Assembly (NCBI GenBank): GCA_019614645.1
Contig: JABWDB010000002.1
Span: 21,627,501-21,691,500 of the forward strand
From: Stratiolaelaps scimitus
Taxonomy: Eukaryota > Arthropoda > Arachnida > Mesostigmata > Laelapidae
Direction of reading: 5' to 3'
DNA: 64,000 nucleotides
The translations under genes were made by a program, and so were the position numbers. Under the pieces are notes generated by a model that was given only the letters and a program-made list of their open reading frames with translations, had not been told where the DNA came from and did no database searches. The first letter of the stretch is position 1, and the number at the start of each line of letters is the position of its first letter. This document shows, piece after piece, positions 48,791 through 62,440 of the stretch.

Positions 48791-51700
48791 CCATGCTACG
48801 GACGACTCTTGAGCATGGTCTGATGCAGGAACGGCCAAGGGCTTCGGCTCCAACAACAGCTACCTCTCCGCCCTGTACTCGTCAAGGGCTTGCCACTGGA
48901 ATCAAGAATACGGACCTTAAGATCATGTAAGACAGGTGTGTCACCACAAAGTGCAATAGCTTGCACATAAATGTTTGACCGTATTTCGTAAGGGGGTTAT
49001 CTGCAATTGTTAACACATTTGCCGTCACAGGTTCTTCCAGTTGAATGAAAAGGCAAACCAGGCAGCAGATGAGCTTCGAGGGGACTCCCAGCAAACTTTG
49101 TTCGCTCCCTCCTCCTCTATGACCCTTCCCCACCGTTGTCTACATCTAGGACGCCCTGATGCATCTGCTGTCGAAAACCCACGCGAGCCTCCTTCTTACC
49201 ACTCTACATGCGTAAAGGAAGCGGACCACTCGTTCAACCGTTATATCCGTATTGAGAGGGGTCCTATCGACATGCTACGGCGCTGCCGGAGCTCACTAAG
49301 ATGACTGCGCTGCAACCTGCACCTGCTAGTAACGAGATGAGTTGATCTTCGCTGAACAACGATGGTACTATATAGCGACGAGTGCATCATAAAAATAGGC
49401 CCCATCTTCCACAGGGTGAATAATATGAATGACCTCTAAGCGGTTGTCGTATCTGCACAACTTCTAGAAGTCTGTCGAGTCCGCCTTTTTTTAGTATCAT
49501 ATTAGGTCGATTCAAGTGAAGTCGCTGGACTCTTTTTAATAAAAAAAATAGGTATTCACATTCGTGAAATATGTTTGTGCATCATAAATGTGACAATGGA
49601 TATGGGAACCTATACGAAGTTTTATTTAGTAAGCAACGCAGCCATTACTGCAGGCGGTTTTTAGAGAACTCGTTGACTTTGCTTGAATCGGCGTAATACA
49701 CAATGTCTTTTTGTAGAACCTTTGACGCTTACCTCGCCGAGGCGCAGTTCGTCATGCCGACCGTAATCGGTGTTGTTTTCGCTATCCTTAATTGATTAGA
49801 CTAATAAATTTGAAACCGCACACAAGTGGGTATAAAGTTTCCAGGAACTTCAATATGACCGTAATACAAAATACACCCGAATCCTACGTTCTACGCGCTT
49901 CCATATCACTATAATTTTCATCACCGGCCCAAGCTAATCTTAGGGCATTTTTTTTTTGGTTCAATAAAGGGTCAAACACGAGGCAGCAGGTTTCGTGCGT
50001 CGCGCTAATTTTAGCGTGTGCTCACGTCAGCTACCTTGTCACGCACCTCCTTCTCGTCTTCTCTGTCTGGTAGAATCCCCTCGAACACAGAGATGCTGGA
50101 CTAGGATAGATGTCATCATTTTATCTCGTAGACAAATGATGGATAATTATCCATGTTAAAATAGTGTTTTTTTCTCGACTTTCGCCGCTTGTGCTCAAGC
50201 TTTACGTAGCGGGCTCGTTGACCGCAGCGGCCGCCGAAAAACATGAGCAATTTATCATACGCCTGGACACTGGCCGAGTAGTCTCTATGTGCTTGCGTGC
50301 CGTCGTTACCATTAGATGCCACAGATATTTAGATGCCGGGTCGGCGTTGTACTTATGCAGAAAGGAAGCTGTTGCTTTCATAGCTGATTTTCAACCGTAA
50401 TAGAATTTCTCTTTAATCAAGTATGCTTACGAACCAAGGTAGCCAGGACAATATTTACATAATATATGTACATAGATACAGTTCATGGTATCAATGTGCT
50501 TGCTAGCCTAGCCTATAGCAGGTCTACGGAGGGCCAATGTCCACTTTCACTATATTTATTGTCATTTCCCTCTGTCTGTGCGGTTGTGAGGCGTCTCTCT
50601 CTCGCTCTCCATTTCTTTGTCTCCTTTTGCGTAACCGTTGTTGCTGCTCAGCTGTTCTTGCGCTTGGCTTCGTGTGATATGATACAGTGGCTGGATTGTG
50701 TGTATGTGTGTGTGAACGTTTTTTTTTTAGCGCAGGCGGATTTATTCCTAGCAGTTCGGCTGTACCTGGATGACCGCGGACGCCACCTCAACAACTATCG
50801 CCAGACGAATCAGCCGGTTTTAGCGAGAGAGCCTTGATAGTCGTAGGATGTCACCATTCTATCTTTGACGTTGATTCTCCGCTCGAAACGGTGATCACCT
50901 CTTTGGCCAAGTCTCACATGCGAATGGTGGTAGCAAACAGGTGGATTAATATGATTTCGACAACGAAATTAGTAAGAAGGAAGCTGGTAGAAGTCGCAGC
51001 AAGTCAAACACACCGTGTATTAGGTAAATCTCTTGGCATTTGATTACCGCATGCCATAAGTCTAAACAATGATAAATGCGCAAAGAGCTCCCGAATATCG
51101 GAAGTAGCCAAAAGAGCTCAAGTGCGCACCATTCTGTTTTGGAGCTGGTTGGCTAAGTTTTGGTAATCTGGATGAAATGCAATCTCATTTCATATCGAAA
51201 TGCTGAACGAATGAACTGTTGTAATTACTGAACCTAGGTAGGTTTGATACCGCGATTCTCAACCCCGTCACCAAAACTCTTGTTTTTGTTAATGGAGACC
51301 GCAATTGTAAATATCACAAGCGACGCCTCTGAATGACGTATGCCACGAAGAATACAGCAGGTTCACCTCTGCTTTTGAAGAAAAGACATTTTGGATTCTA
51401 TTATTACAAATCTGTGCGATAACTCGAACTGGCGCATGTACCTCTCTCTCTCTCTTCCTGTATATATATATATATATATATATATTTGCCTCTGACTGTT
51501 TACATAAATGTAGCCAGTTTGATTCCAGCTGGTTCCACCGCCTAATCAGCTAGTGAACTCAAAATGGTAGCCTGGAATAGAGGTATAATAATGGCTGTAT
51601 TTTATCTGATGTTATGCTCGATTGTTTAGCCAATGCTTCACTATCAGTTCACAAATTCGCTGTAGCGGTAGCAATCTCACTCGCCCCGTGTCAAGCTGAT

Positions 51701-52334
51701 CCTATTCCGACTGTAATTAGTGTCACGGGTAGCTACTTGTACCGAATCTCAACCTCTGGATCTTGCGTACTCACGTAGCACCGTCCCGACACTCAATTGT
51801 GTCCGATTTTACTATTATATATATGTTAATATAAAGGAAGAATGAAATCGGCATGGCAACCTAGCGGTATTGGGCATCCTCGGCAAAAGAGATGGGAAAT
51901 TATTTGAATGCCGCTAATGGACGATAGTCAATGTGTTTCGATTCGATTTAAAAGCACACATGAGTATTGTGCCAATAATACAAGCTTTTAGTATTCACAT
52001 TTGAATTTTAACCAGTATTATGGTTTGACCTTGTTTGACCTTAATGAAACAAATCAGACATTATTTAAGGCTGTTTGTACATAAACTGTCGTTGTCGCTT
52101 GTATGAAAATGACCGGTGTCAGGCAGAGCTACCGGAAACTTAGTTAGGACACAGAGTATGTTTAGAAGAAAAAAGTATGGACATTCTCTTTGTTCAGTTT
52201 CTTGTTCACGAGGGTTCATCAGCATCTCAGCACAAATGCTAAAGGATTAGCTTTGTCATAGTTACTTCAAGACCGCAACTTCAATGCCAACCATTACAGG
52301 TACCATGACGGATTAAATAAATAAATATATACTT

Positions 52335-52374
<40 letters not shown>

Positions 52375-53820
52375 TTAGAGTTCGCCTTAAAAAGTCGTTG
52401 TACATACAGTCATTTAAGTTCCATATATATATAAATATAGATATACGACATTTTAAGACAAATCCTAATTTTAGAAAGGCATGTTAATTGCTTGCTTAAT
52501 TGCCACTAGAATAAGGGAGATTTACACACGCTCTAAAAACCTTCTGACAAAATGTGAATAATCGCCTAAATGCTTTTTCGTCACTTGTTAGTGTTCCCTT
52601 AGATTTCGATGTTTAGTAAAAGGCAGCCACCCTTCGCCAGATTTGTTTTCAAGGCGCGCATATGAAATTCACATGCCCATGAAAAGTAAACTCATGAAAA
52701 TAGACAGGTTTCATTCCCTATTCTACAAATGTAAATGTTTCTTTCTACCGGACGAGATTTCCTAAGTGGCCCTTGATTTTTGAAGAGGCTTAACGCCCAA
52801 TGCTGCTCTCACGATAACAATGATGATAAATGATGTTTATATATATATGTATATACATGCATCCTATTAACTCTAGTGCATATGGATATTTTCAACACAA
52901 CATTTGAATACATAGAACGAAGTCAAATAAGTTTTTTAGGGCTTCCAAACGTAATTCATAAATAACGCGGCTATTGAAATTAATCGATTATATAGATATA
53001 CATACTACTACCATTACTAGTAACGAGTGTTCCCGCAAACCGCTGCAAAGTACCGCGACTGCAGGGAATGTAAACAATACAGACAACATTAATATACAAC
53101 ACACGCACGCACACGCGAAGCTTGGGATTTCCACCCGGCATAACCCAAAACATTAACTGCTACCGGTGTGCATGTGTGCGCACCCACCACCTTACGAAAT
53201 AGGTCTACACCGAAAGCTGCACTCGAAATGAGCACACAACGAATTTCGTGCTGCCTAATTCATCAATAGTGACAAAGTAGAATAGCAAAAATAATTCGCT
53301 CCCAGTGACAATTTTGGGCACACTCGTTGACGAAGGTTTGAGCTGAGCTCGTACGCGTCTCTTGAGGTTGAGCTAAGCCTTGTACGCTGAAAAACGCCAA
53401 GCAAAGATGAGCTACAGGATGAAAGGCGAATTGATTTGTAGAATTGGTACGTTTCCGTCAAATGTGGACGATGTCTACCCTCAATTCAACATTGAATTGA
53501 GAATTTCCGACGTAATTCTGGCGGGTTACGTCCACAAAATACGATGATGGCAGTGAGAACCGCTTTTAATCGTATTCAATCCCTTTCCTGTCGATTCCGT
53601 GAATTTCTGCCCGTTGGTATTCGACCGTACGTTAGCGGAAAGCCAATCTCAGCATATTTCTGAGTAATGGTGGCCTGCCCTTCGGGAAGACACCTCTTCG
53701 ACAACGGTATGTGTATATTCAACTAATCTTCAATATATCGCTTCATTATCTGTTTACCAAATTAACGAATGGCTGTTGAACTTAGTTACCATAGCAAGCA
53801 TACTTTTATAATGATCTTCG
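48791..53820. other. Gene-poor region
   Basis: (AT)n tracts at about 51460-51485 and 52335-52371. A + strand frame ending near 50834 follows a T-rich stretch and an AG (about 50728-50730), so it could be a terminal exon, but it has no recognisable family. Nothing else is supported. Confidence 0.4.
52335..52371. repeat. (AT)n microsatellite
   Basis: About 17 AT units, followed by more interrupted AT repeats. Confidence 0.95.
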
Positions 53821-54204
53821 ATGAGTGCTAATTGGCCATCACATGCATCGCATCGGTTTATTCCATGTGTTATTGTTGTTATGTTGCTGTTACTATTAGT
53901 GCAGCTGCTGCTACGAGACACTTCGCTCGCACAGCATCTCACTAGATACTACTCAACCATGTACTCCAATTCGACGTCTTGCGCACGAGGTAAGAATCCT
54001 TAATGTGTTGCCTACGATCACAGCATCACTATCATTGGTATCATCCCCACTAACATCGGCATCATCAAGTACAACCTGTACTTTTATTCGCTCTCACCCA
54101 CGTCACCTTCAGGTTTCCGACGGGATCTCTCGCGGTTTCGAGGCGCGTTCGCTGCATCCGTTAATGGTATTATATCTACTACACTTGTGCCACAACAGAA
54201 CTAG
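53821..54204 (+). CDS. Candidate small membrane or secreted protein, two exons
   Basis: Exon 53821-53989 starts with ATG and ends in phase 1 at a good donor (GAG|gtaagaa). Exon 54113-54204 follows a pyrimidine-rich acceptor (tcaccttcag) and ends in TAG. The phases fit and the intron is 123 nt. The 86-aa product has a strongly hydrophobic stretch at residues about 13-31 (I-P-C-V-I-V-V-M-L-L-L-L-L-V-Q-L-L-L). That would be a signal anchor or signal peptide, followed by a basic Arg-rich tail. No family was recognised. The alternative is a first exon of a longer type II membrane protein whose other exons I missed, or chance. Confidence 0.3.
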
Positions 54205-56400
54205 AGCAGCTCCGAGTAGGTAGGCGGTGGGGTGTTATCCCCGCTAATCCGCTCACAGTTACTAGCTCAGCTGAGGTAGCTCGATCACCTTGTCGGTCTG
54301 CTTCAGCTGGGTCCACCGAAGTGGCTTATTGAGTTTACAGAAAAAGCAGAGCAGAGGCGATAACGGATATGTGGGGATGTGGGGTGGCGGGCGTTCGCAC
54401 GACCGCACTGACGATCCCGGTGGCAGACGTAATGGGTACCTCCCTTCTGGCCGGCCACTTCAACGTATCCGTCCGGATGAAGTACCCCTATCGAGAAAGG
54501 ATTGGGGCCTGAGTTCGCCAACAGCTGGATACCTATGATTAGAGATCTACCGTGTATCTCTACGATTCGGACCGAACCGCCATCCTTTCCGCCCCTGTCA
54601 GATAGCGCGCAACTCGCGAAATACTCATGTGCCACATCGGTCTATGCAGGTTCCATAGCACTCCCGACAGTGTCTGAATGAACGAATGGGTGTCTCTGTG
54701 ATACGGAGATGAAGACGAAGTGGCGCGGGATTCTCTTTGGGTCGTCCAATCCGGTATACGAACGGCGCAGGTTCTCCGAACACCTACAGAGCACAAGATC
54801 TTCTTCCGGACCACCAACATGGCCTTTGTGTTTCTATACGCTTGCACTCGATGATCGTTCTAGGATAAGACGCCCCTCCGGTCGAACGCAAGACCAATGG
54901 GAAAGTTTTGCTAACTTGAGCATACGCCGAATGCAAGGAACTCGGAACTTAGAAAGGGACAGGCTAATTGAGGATTACGGGTCAGTCCGATACCCGGGAT
55001 CAAGCAGTACCCAGACGTATATCAATACCCACAGTGCGATCGGGTTTCGAGTTAATTTCGATGGGTTTGCGTTTGTATGTGTGTGTTTGTTTGTGTATGT
55101 GATCACCTTTTGTTCTTATTTTGCTATGCAAAGACGCGTCGGACCCATCATTGTGGTGGCTCACAACTACAACAATAGCCACCTATCTATACTAACTGGC
55201 TTATACATTGTCATGATCGTTTTTATCTGCGATAAGCACGGCGATTTGCCCTGCTGCGATCCATCCGCAGTCTCGTGGAGCCATGCAGTCTACTGCCAAC
55301 TCTATTTGTAGTTCGCAGCAAGGATGCTCTCAAATTTCTGGCGACGTTTCGTGCGCCGTTCTCGGTGGCTCCGCCACACCAGAGCGGTCGCGAATGCGTG
55401 TTTGTTCCTCGCGGCAGCTGGTTAACGGACCGCGTCGTTGCACGGGGCCAAATGTGTGAGCTTGACGACAACGGTAACGACACCATTCATATTGTTCCAT
55501 GCACAACACCATGAATATTAACTGAATAATCGGTAAAAAATTGAGGGTGGGCATGAAATATGTAGCAGTCCAGTTAATGAGCGAAGGCTACCCTTAGGAA
55601 CGTCACAGTACAGTCGCCTCAGCAGAGTCATGGAGACATCTGGAGACCGACGCTAACCACTAATCAATCAATGAATCAATCAATACTAATGACTAGTTCG
55701 CATGCTCCGTGGTCGTATCTCCGTAAATCTGTAGATTATTCTAGCTAGTATTCAGTCCTTCATAGACCGGTTGATGCGATACTTCATCTATCAATTGGTT
55801 GTAATACCTTCATTAGAACATCGGTCTTCGGCCCTGAAAATAAAAGATCGACAAACCCTCTCGCTATATACTGACATAATGTTATTTTCCATTCTCTCTT
55901 CCTATTCCGAACGAAACGATATGTACGTTGAGACTACATCGTGAGAAAGCGGGTTAAGCTAGATCTGACCCAGCGAGTATCAAGAGTATATGCTTGCACC
56001 TTCTCGCTTCTATCGTGTGACGAGAAGTCATCGGTGTCGATGTCGGCCGTACGAAGCAGGAAACCAGAAAAAAAAAAACAAATGCTGCAATACGGCCGTC
56101 CCGATCCCACCGGGTGCCTAATCTACTGCCGCTGCCGGCGTGTCCACCGCTACGGGGTAGTTACCAGAGAGAGGAGGTGGAGTTGACGGCGGCTTGGTGT
56201 GTGTCTTAAGAGGATGGGGAGAGGTTGATGAGTGACTGTTGACGTAAATGAAATGTAAGTCGATCCCCGGCTGTTCGAGTCGAGGCTCGTCTTGCTTTTT
56301 ATCCATCCGCATTCCCGGTTACAGCGCGACAGCAATCGTAGGAGGCAGCAGCAGGCGCGCAAAACCCGGTTAGGCAGGCGAGGCCTGCTCTTCCGTCAGC
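54205..56400. other. Region with long but unassigned open frames
   Basis: Several overlapping frames occur (for example 54709-55311 on +, 54303-54635 on -) without recognisable domains. Base composition becomes more GC-rich towards the right. I do not call a gene. Confidence 0.35.
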
Positions 56401-57445
56401 GCCCACCCTTGCTCTGAATTGTGCCGTGCGAGACTTGCAGCAGCGTCAGCACCGCACGGTCATCAGCATTCTTGATGGACGGCGGCGGCGGCGGCGGCGG
56501 CATCAGCCGGTAGTCCCATCGTACATCGGCCTGAGCAGTTACGCGCGCACGCCGAGCTAGTGATCAAACTATAAGTACCTTTATCTATGTATATATCAGT
56601 CTGTCCGTAGGCAACTTGGACTTGTGGCCTGTCTCTTGGAGAGCAAGGGGGCAAATATAATGGCTGTACCAATAGATTACGTATCCGTTCATGCACTGCT
56701 ATGTACACATTTCGTACAGTGATGATTAGGCGGGTTTTCAGGCTGACTCGTTGGAACTCATTCGTCTGTGGATCTGTCCGTCATCAATCAGTCAATTGGT
56801 CTCATTCTCGCTGCATAGATTTCAACATCATGGTGTTTCAACTTCATGGATTTCACTTCCAGACCGAACTCGAGCTTTTGGCATTCGCTCGCATGGATGT
56901 GCTCGACCACCGGTGAGACGACCAACCCCGCCTAGGGGCGTAGTCTATATGCACGCTTGTATCCCGCCCCAGCCGTCCGCCATGGCAGGGCCACCCGAGT
57001 CCGTTGTGGTATACATGTAACTGCAGGCCGGGAGGCGGCATTAGCCATCATTTCTTCTGCTATAATTTCCAGCGACATGCTCTTCATCTTCATCTCCTGT
57101 TCTTCTCTAGCGGCTTCGTTCATCTCGTCTTCGCAAGTCAGATCGGCTCTAGTGTATGGTCAAAGTCACCTTGCCGGCCTCGATGACCAGTGGAGCAGCC
57201 ATCGAGCCGCGAAATCGACAAGCATCCGACCGATCTATGCCCCTGCACATGGAAACTACCATAAAAATCAACATAACGTTTTAACTGAGCCTAACATAGA
57301 GATGATTGCAGAAGTATCGGCGAGTAACCGTTGAAAGTACTGGATATAATCTATAATATTAACAGCGAACGTAGTTGCCGAACGCGAGCTAACTTCAGCG
57401 CGCCGTGCCGGTGGACTGTGTTGCGATCATGGGCGTGAAGTTCAG

Positions 57446-57490
57446 ATATATATATATATATATATATAGATATGTATATATATATATATA
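57446..57490. repeat. (AT)n microsatellite within the GC-rich zone
   Basis: Two AT runs separated by GATATG. Confidence 0.9.
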
Positions 57491-59043
57491 CATCGTACTG
57501 CGACAACCCTTGCCTCCGCAGCGGCGGCGGCGGCGCCGGCGACGTATAGCCGCTCACCGGACGCGCAGCAGCGTCGAGTAATGGAACTCTCGAAGCGGCA
57601 GCTGCAGCAGCTGCAGCAGCAGCGGCGGGCTAGCCCCATTGGCTTGCTTGATCAGTCAGTCGGCCGGGAGCGAAACGCGCTGGATAGCTGGTTCACCCGT
57701 GCGCCCGTGTGATCGCTGCTGTGTGGATGGAAGCGCGCTGCCGCTGTCGATGAGCGGTGTTTGTCCCTCTCCGCGCTGGGTGAGGGCTGCTCAGGAGGGG
57801 CGGAGCTTGGCGGGTTGTCCTCGACGCCGACTAGTTCGGCTCATACGGCTAGGACAGGAGCCGAGAACAAGCAAAGAGACAGACGGCTTGCTAGCTGACT
57901 AAAAACACGGGCTCGCTAGAACAGACAGACTTAGCCATCTATCTCTGCATACACATTCACCCTCACGGCGAATACGGAGCCACCAGCAGCAGTACTAGTT
58001 TGGTGAAGAGCGCGGACGGACTTTCAGGAGGCAGAACATTCGGAACGCGAAACTGCAAAGTGCGAAGTTGAGCTGCGGAGTTGTTACTGCTGCTGCTGCT
58101 GGCGCTGCCGCCACCGCCTCCGCCACCACCGTTGTCCTTACGAAGAAGTTGTTGTTGTTCTCCTTCGTGGAGGGGGGGGGGCAACAACGGACAGCGCTCG
58201 TCTCCTGGCTGGCGCCCGGCACTCGGAGCGAAGCCGAACCCGCCGTGGCGGAGAGTCGCGCTCGCTCAGGAGCCCGCTAGCCTAGCCGAAAGCCGACTTG
58301 ATCTAAGATCTAAGGCTCTCGGGCGTTGTTTAATACCGACCCGAGAGAAGGAGAGGAGAGTGGCAAAGGGAAACGCGCGTGAGCGTCCGAGAGCGATACA
58401 GAGGAAAAGAAAAGAAGAAATAGCGGAAAAGCGAATGAGAGAAAAAGAAGAAGATACCGCTGAGTGTGGATGTGAACGATAGGAACGCGGCCGAGTGCAC
58501 GAAGAGCCCACTGTTCGTCGTGATAGATAGAGATAGATAAATAGATATATCCAAAGAGAACGGACGAGAGAGAGAGAGAGAGTGCGAGAAACGCACGGCT
58601 GTTGGAGAGCGCCCGCCTAGAGTGAGTGAGAAGGCGCCGCGCTGGTGGAGGTGGGTAGCTGGCAACCAAGCGAGTTGTCACAGACCCCCTGTCCCCTATA
58701 GTCAAAGCGAACACACAGCCAGCGCCGTGAAATGTACGGAGAGAGCCTCGAATAGAGTCAGTCAGCCAGCCTGACTGGCAGGCAGGCGGTCAGCCAGTGA
58801 GTTGAAGTGAAGTTGTATCGCGCATTGTTGCACGGCGACGAAGTGTGTGTGTGTGTACGTGAATGAGAGTGTGTGTGTATATGTGAAGGGTATGTATAAT
58901 AGCGTGCAGTAGTACCGTGAGTGCAGCTGAGTATTCGTTCGTGTGTGCTCCTTACGGAGGGACCGATTGCCTGAACTGTAGGCCGACGTGTGACGCGCCT
59001 GAGCTGTGGCATGAGTGGCAGCTAGTGACCTGCGAGCGGCGGC

Positions 59044-59100
59044 ATGGAGCTGGCGACGGCAAGAAGTCCGGCCGCGCAGGAATCAACGCGCCAACGCGCG
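59044..59100 (+). CDS. Candidate first coding exon of a + strand gene (partial)
   Basis: ATG at 59044 (context GCGGCATGG) opens 19 codons (M-E-L-A-T-A-R-S-P-A-A-Q...). They end in phase 0 at a consensus donor, CGCG|gtgagtag. The long GC-rich leader upstream and the strong donor support a real 5' exon, and the following exons would lie far to the right, perhaps beyond the window. The peptide is too short to assign. An in-frame stop lies shortly after the donor. Confidence 0.4.
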
Positions 59101-62100
59101 GTGAGTAGTGACTGCAGTAGATGATCGATGACGAATTCAGATCGAGAACATCCAAATTCACATCTACAAACTAATATAGAAATAAACACACGCAGACAAA
59201 CAAACAGTCACTCACGCTGATACAGAGAAAGAAATCGAGAGAGGGAGGGAGAGAGAGAGAGATGTTGTGGGACCTGGTGAGTGCGTCGGGAGCCGGGATC
59301 AGCCGATCGGATGAGCCATGGCGGATGGCCAACACACAGCGCCGCCATCCTGGATTACCCTGGATCATCCCTATCCGAGGATTATCCGCCATCTTTCGCT
59401 GGCTCTGAGCACGCTTTTGCGTACACGCGAGCGAATATGTGAGTACGATTTGGAACGCGTTCTGATCGTGGTGGCCATTCGTTGATAGGGGGGATATTTG
59501 ACGTGTTTGTGCTACTGGGGTTTATCGGCAAAAATCGGAATTGCCGAGCCTGGCCCTAGCCTGAGAACGTTCGTCCGTAGTCGGGAGAGTGTACAGCCCA
59601 TGTGGACACAAAGGTCTGCGATTTCCGTTGACATTCGTCATAGGCGCAGCGTTTGGACGTCGTCGTCCTGGTCGGTCGACGTCGAATCGCGAAGCGTATG
59701 CGCCGGGTGGGCGACATCGCGTCGAGTTGACAGCGGGCGGCTGCCCATCGGGGTATGGCTTATCCTCGAATATAAACAAACGAAGCCATTGAGCCACCGA
59801 GAGGCTAAATCCGCACTACCCCACACCGTGACACTGGGAATTGCGAATGTCACCCAGGAAGCGTAGCAATGAACACTATTTTTGACTCGTGCTTTTTTCC
59901 CGTGTGCTTATCTGTGCCTGTGTGTTCGTCACATGTGAATCTGTTGTTGTGTTGCACTCGTTGAAATTGCTGCTTGGAAGGTCTTCCCCCCAAAGTGTGT
60001 TGTGAGCAGCTCGTTGTGCCGGGGAGAGGCGGCTGTGGGTCTGGGTGTTCGAATTCGAGGAGTTTGTTGTGGTCCGCTTTGCAGCGGTGGCGGTTGGTTA
60101 TCCAGCGAGCCAGGGTTCTAAGTAACGAGGGGATACCGCGAACGGCCGATGAGTCGACATAGCCGTGCGTGCACTCCGTGATTGGGGTGCCCGCGTACTG
60201 TATCGGCTGTAGTACTGTATTTGGAACCTTTTAAATAGCTCGGAGTTGCCTGTACACGACCTACCTAGCTGAGTCAGCGTCAGCTGCAGCCAGCGTTCAG
60301 TGGGGGGCAGCAAATCGAAGATCGGGAATGCGTTGGAAGGTTCGCTATGGCTCGGTGGCCGATAGCGAGGAATCGTCGGATTGGATCAGGCCGCTTTTCA
60401 CTAGTGACGGTGCGCATTGAACGGGCGGATCAATCGTTATGAAGTGCACACTGGACAAGGGAATGACTGTTGGCGAGGTAGGCTACGGCAAAATCTATAT
60501 ACTGAGCCATTAGGGAGCTAGATCGAACGATTTGGGGAACTATTCCAGGCCAACTTAGCAGTACCGTAGGTATGGCCTCGCCTATAGGATAATCGTGTCG
60601 TTTGCATCATCGTTAAGGTGGTTGATAATATTTTGAATCAAAGACACCACGCCGCTATCTAAACAATGTGAGCCTACGGAAGACAACGTACGCTGCTAGT
60701 GTCGAGGATAATACGACTATTTTGACGCATTGTGTGGTCCTCGTCATTGATAGTTGATTTACCCAGTTTGGGTTCGAGAGTTGTATCAAGATGAATCGAA
60801 AATCGTTTTGTCAATGATGTCGCATCCGTATAAACTTAAATGGCCTTTCACATGTGTCGATTCCAATTCATCTAAACGACATCAAAACACTGCTGTCGTG
60901 TGGCCAAAGCGTGCTTCCAATAACTTCCCCTTCGGATCGAGAAATACAAATGAATGTCGGGTGTGTTGTTTCGATATATTCAATATTCGTCATCAAAGGT
61001 GGCGACGGATAAATTTCGAACTGGACCGATTGTTTGTTTCTGGACGTTTAGATTGGAGGCGCATAGAGACAGGACGAGTGAAGTGGAAACTGGATTGGTG
61101 AAAAAAAAATTCTTGAATCGTTCATGAATCACCGGCGATTAGCATAACCGTCGCGGTGAGCAGTAAACACCAAAATCACTGTTGAACGAAAGTGTCATTA
61201 GTCGATGCTTGTTGGGTAGCAGTAATATCCAGTGCTTGCCGTCCGTCGCAAGTCGGTACCCGACGAGTACCGAGTCGTATCATTCCCGGAACAATATGGA
61301 TTCATTTCGTCTTTAATCTTCGGCTGTAGCGCCAGGCATGGACAGCCATCTTTAGCCAGAATGAATATGAGATGCCCGAAAGCCCCCCCCCCCGCCGAAA
61401 ATAGAATATTATAACACAGGTGATAATGTGTTCTCGTGATAGCTTCGAATCAAAGACCCGACATAATATTCAAGGCACACTAAATCAAATAAACTATCAC
61501 CACAACTAGCGCCGAACTACGATTACCATTCGTGAAACCGGTGAAAACAATGGACAATACACAGGGGAAGATTGGCAGATGCCAAATAGCGGATGCCTCT
61601 TGAGTGCTCCTCTTGAAATCCACTCACTTTCAAGGCACCTTTTCTTTGAAGGGTTTACCTAAAGGCCTGGCCTAATACTTACATTTGTCATCAGCGCTAG
61701 GAGCTGAGTATTGGATGAGTCCATCGTTTCGCTTTGGGTAATCTCGCTATCATGATTCCATGGATTGTGTGGCTGCTTGGCTTGGCAATATCTCATATGG
61801 CCACTATTATAGATACAAATTTTTTTGCACGTCCTGGTCTACACGTGTAATGCGTGTTCAACAGATTGAACGAGTGACGTCGCTGAGGAAATTCGTCCCA
61901 TAATCGAAATATGAATTCTTGTGTCATATTGCGCTATTAGTTCCCATGAAGTCAACTGATTTGACTCAGTATCATGAATTGGCTCACGAAAAAAAAACAA
62001 CTTGCCTTCCATCTACCGTGATAAGCGATCTGCATTCACCGTTTTCGTCGCGTTTATGGAGCTAATAGAGCGCCGCTTCAAGCTACACGAAATATGCAAC

Positions 62101-62174
62101 ATCACCTTCTGGACATTGATGTGGAGGTTTCCTCGAGGTTTAACTATTTGTCGTTTCGTTGAGGATCGTGGATT
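59101..62174. other. Presumed intron or intergenic sequence
   Basis: No exon was recognised with confidence apart from the candidate at 60439-60477. It contains purine-rich GAGA tracts (59230-59265) and a run of C near 61385-61394. Confidence 0.4.
60439..60477 (+). CDS. Candidate alternative first exon
   Basis: ATG at 60439 opens 13 codons (M-K-C-T-L-D-K-G-M-T-V-G-E) and ends in phase 0 at GAG|gtaggc. It has the same phase as the candidates at 59044 and 63689, so it could be an alternative start of one gene. Such a short exon easily arises by chance. Confidence 0.2.
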
Positions 62175-62440
62175 TCAAATAAGAGATGTCTTCTTGTTTG
62201 CCGAACACCAATGACGCGCGGTGACGTAAGGCCGGAGGACTGCCAATGCTATTTTCAGTGGATTCATGTGCTTTCTTTCACCATCTTCCGTAATGTATCC
62301 ACACGATTCAAAGCAGTGTCCGTTTTGGCTAACTCCTAAGCTGTGCCCAGAGCTGTCAAGTTGACTGCGCCCAACTGTGACGCAAGAGAGCCAACAGTGC
62401 TTATAGCTGTTCCGTTCGATCAGCCGTCTCAATCAGCTGG
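62175..62440 (-). pseudogene. Degenerate coiled-coil-like coding remnant
   Basis: On the - strand a frame after a possible acceptor (...AACCAG) reads L-I-E-T-A-D-R-T-E-Q-L, then a stop. After a one-base frame change it reads A-S-Q-L-G-A-V-N-L-T-A-L-G-T-A, a TAG, then E-L-A-K-T-D-T-A-L-N-R-V-D-T-L-R-K-M-V. This heptad-like pattern spread over two frames with stops looks like a decayed exon. It lies just downstream of the open exon at 62730-62867 and could belong to the same former gene. Family unknown. Confidence 0.3.

Larger units (their letters stand above)
56400..59100 (+). promoter_or_regulatory. CpG- and GC-rich zone, probable promoter and 5' UTR
   Basis: This zone differs sharply from the AT-rich remainder. 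CpG is frequent, and there are GGC repeats (about 56480-56501 and 57519-57540), CAG/CTG runs (about 57599-57630 and 58090-58105), a G run near 58170-58180, GAGA-type purine tracts (58380-58600) and GT repeats (58845-58880). An (AT)n block at 57446-57490 interrupts it. It ends at the candidate first coding exon at 59044. GAGA- and CAG-rich leaders are common in arthropod developmental genes. No transcription start can be fixed from sequence alone. Confidence 0.5.

Noticed and set aside
54709..55311. 200-codon + strand frame
   Set aside because: No domain was recognised, its hydrophobic stretch comes from a GT-rich simple repeat, and several overlapping frames are equally open.
58081..58714. 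Long frames on both strands in the GC-rich zone (133-134 codons)
   Set aside because: Simple-repeat translation (poly-Leu/Pro, Ser/Leu-rich). This is more likely 5' UTR or promoter sequence.
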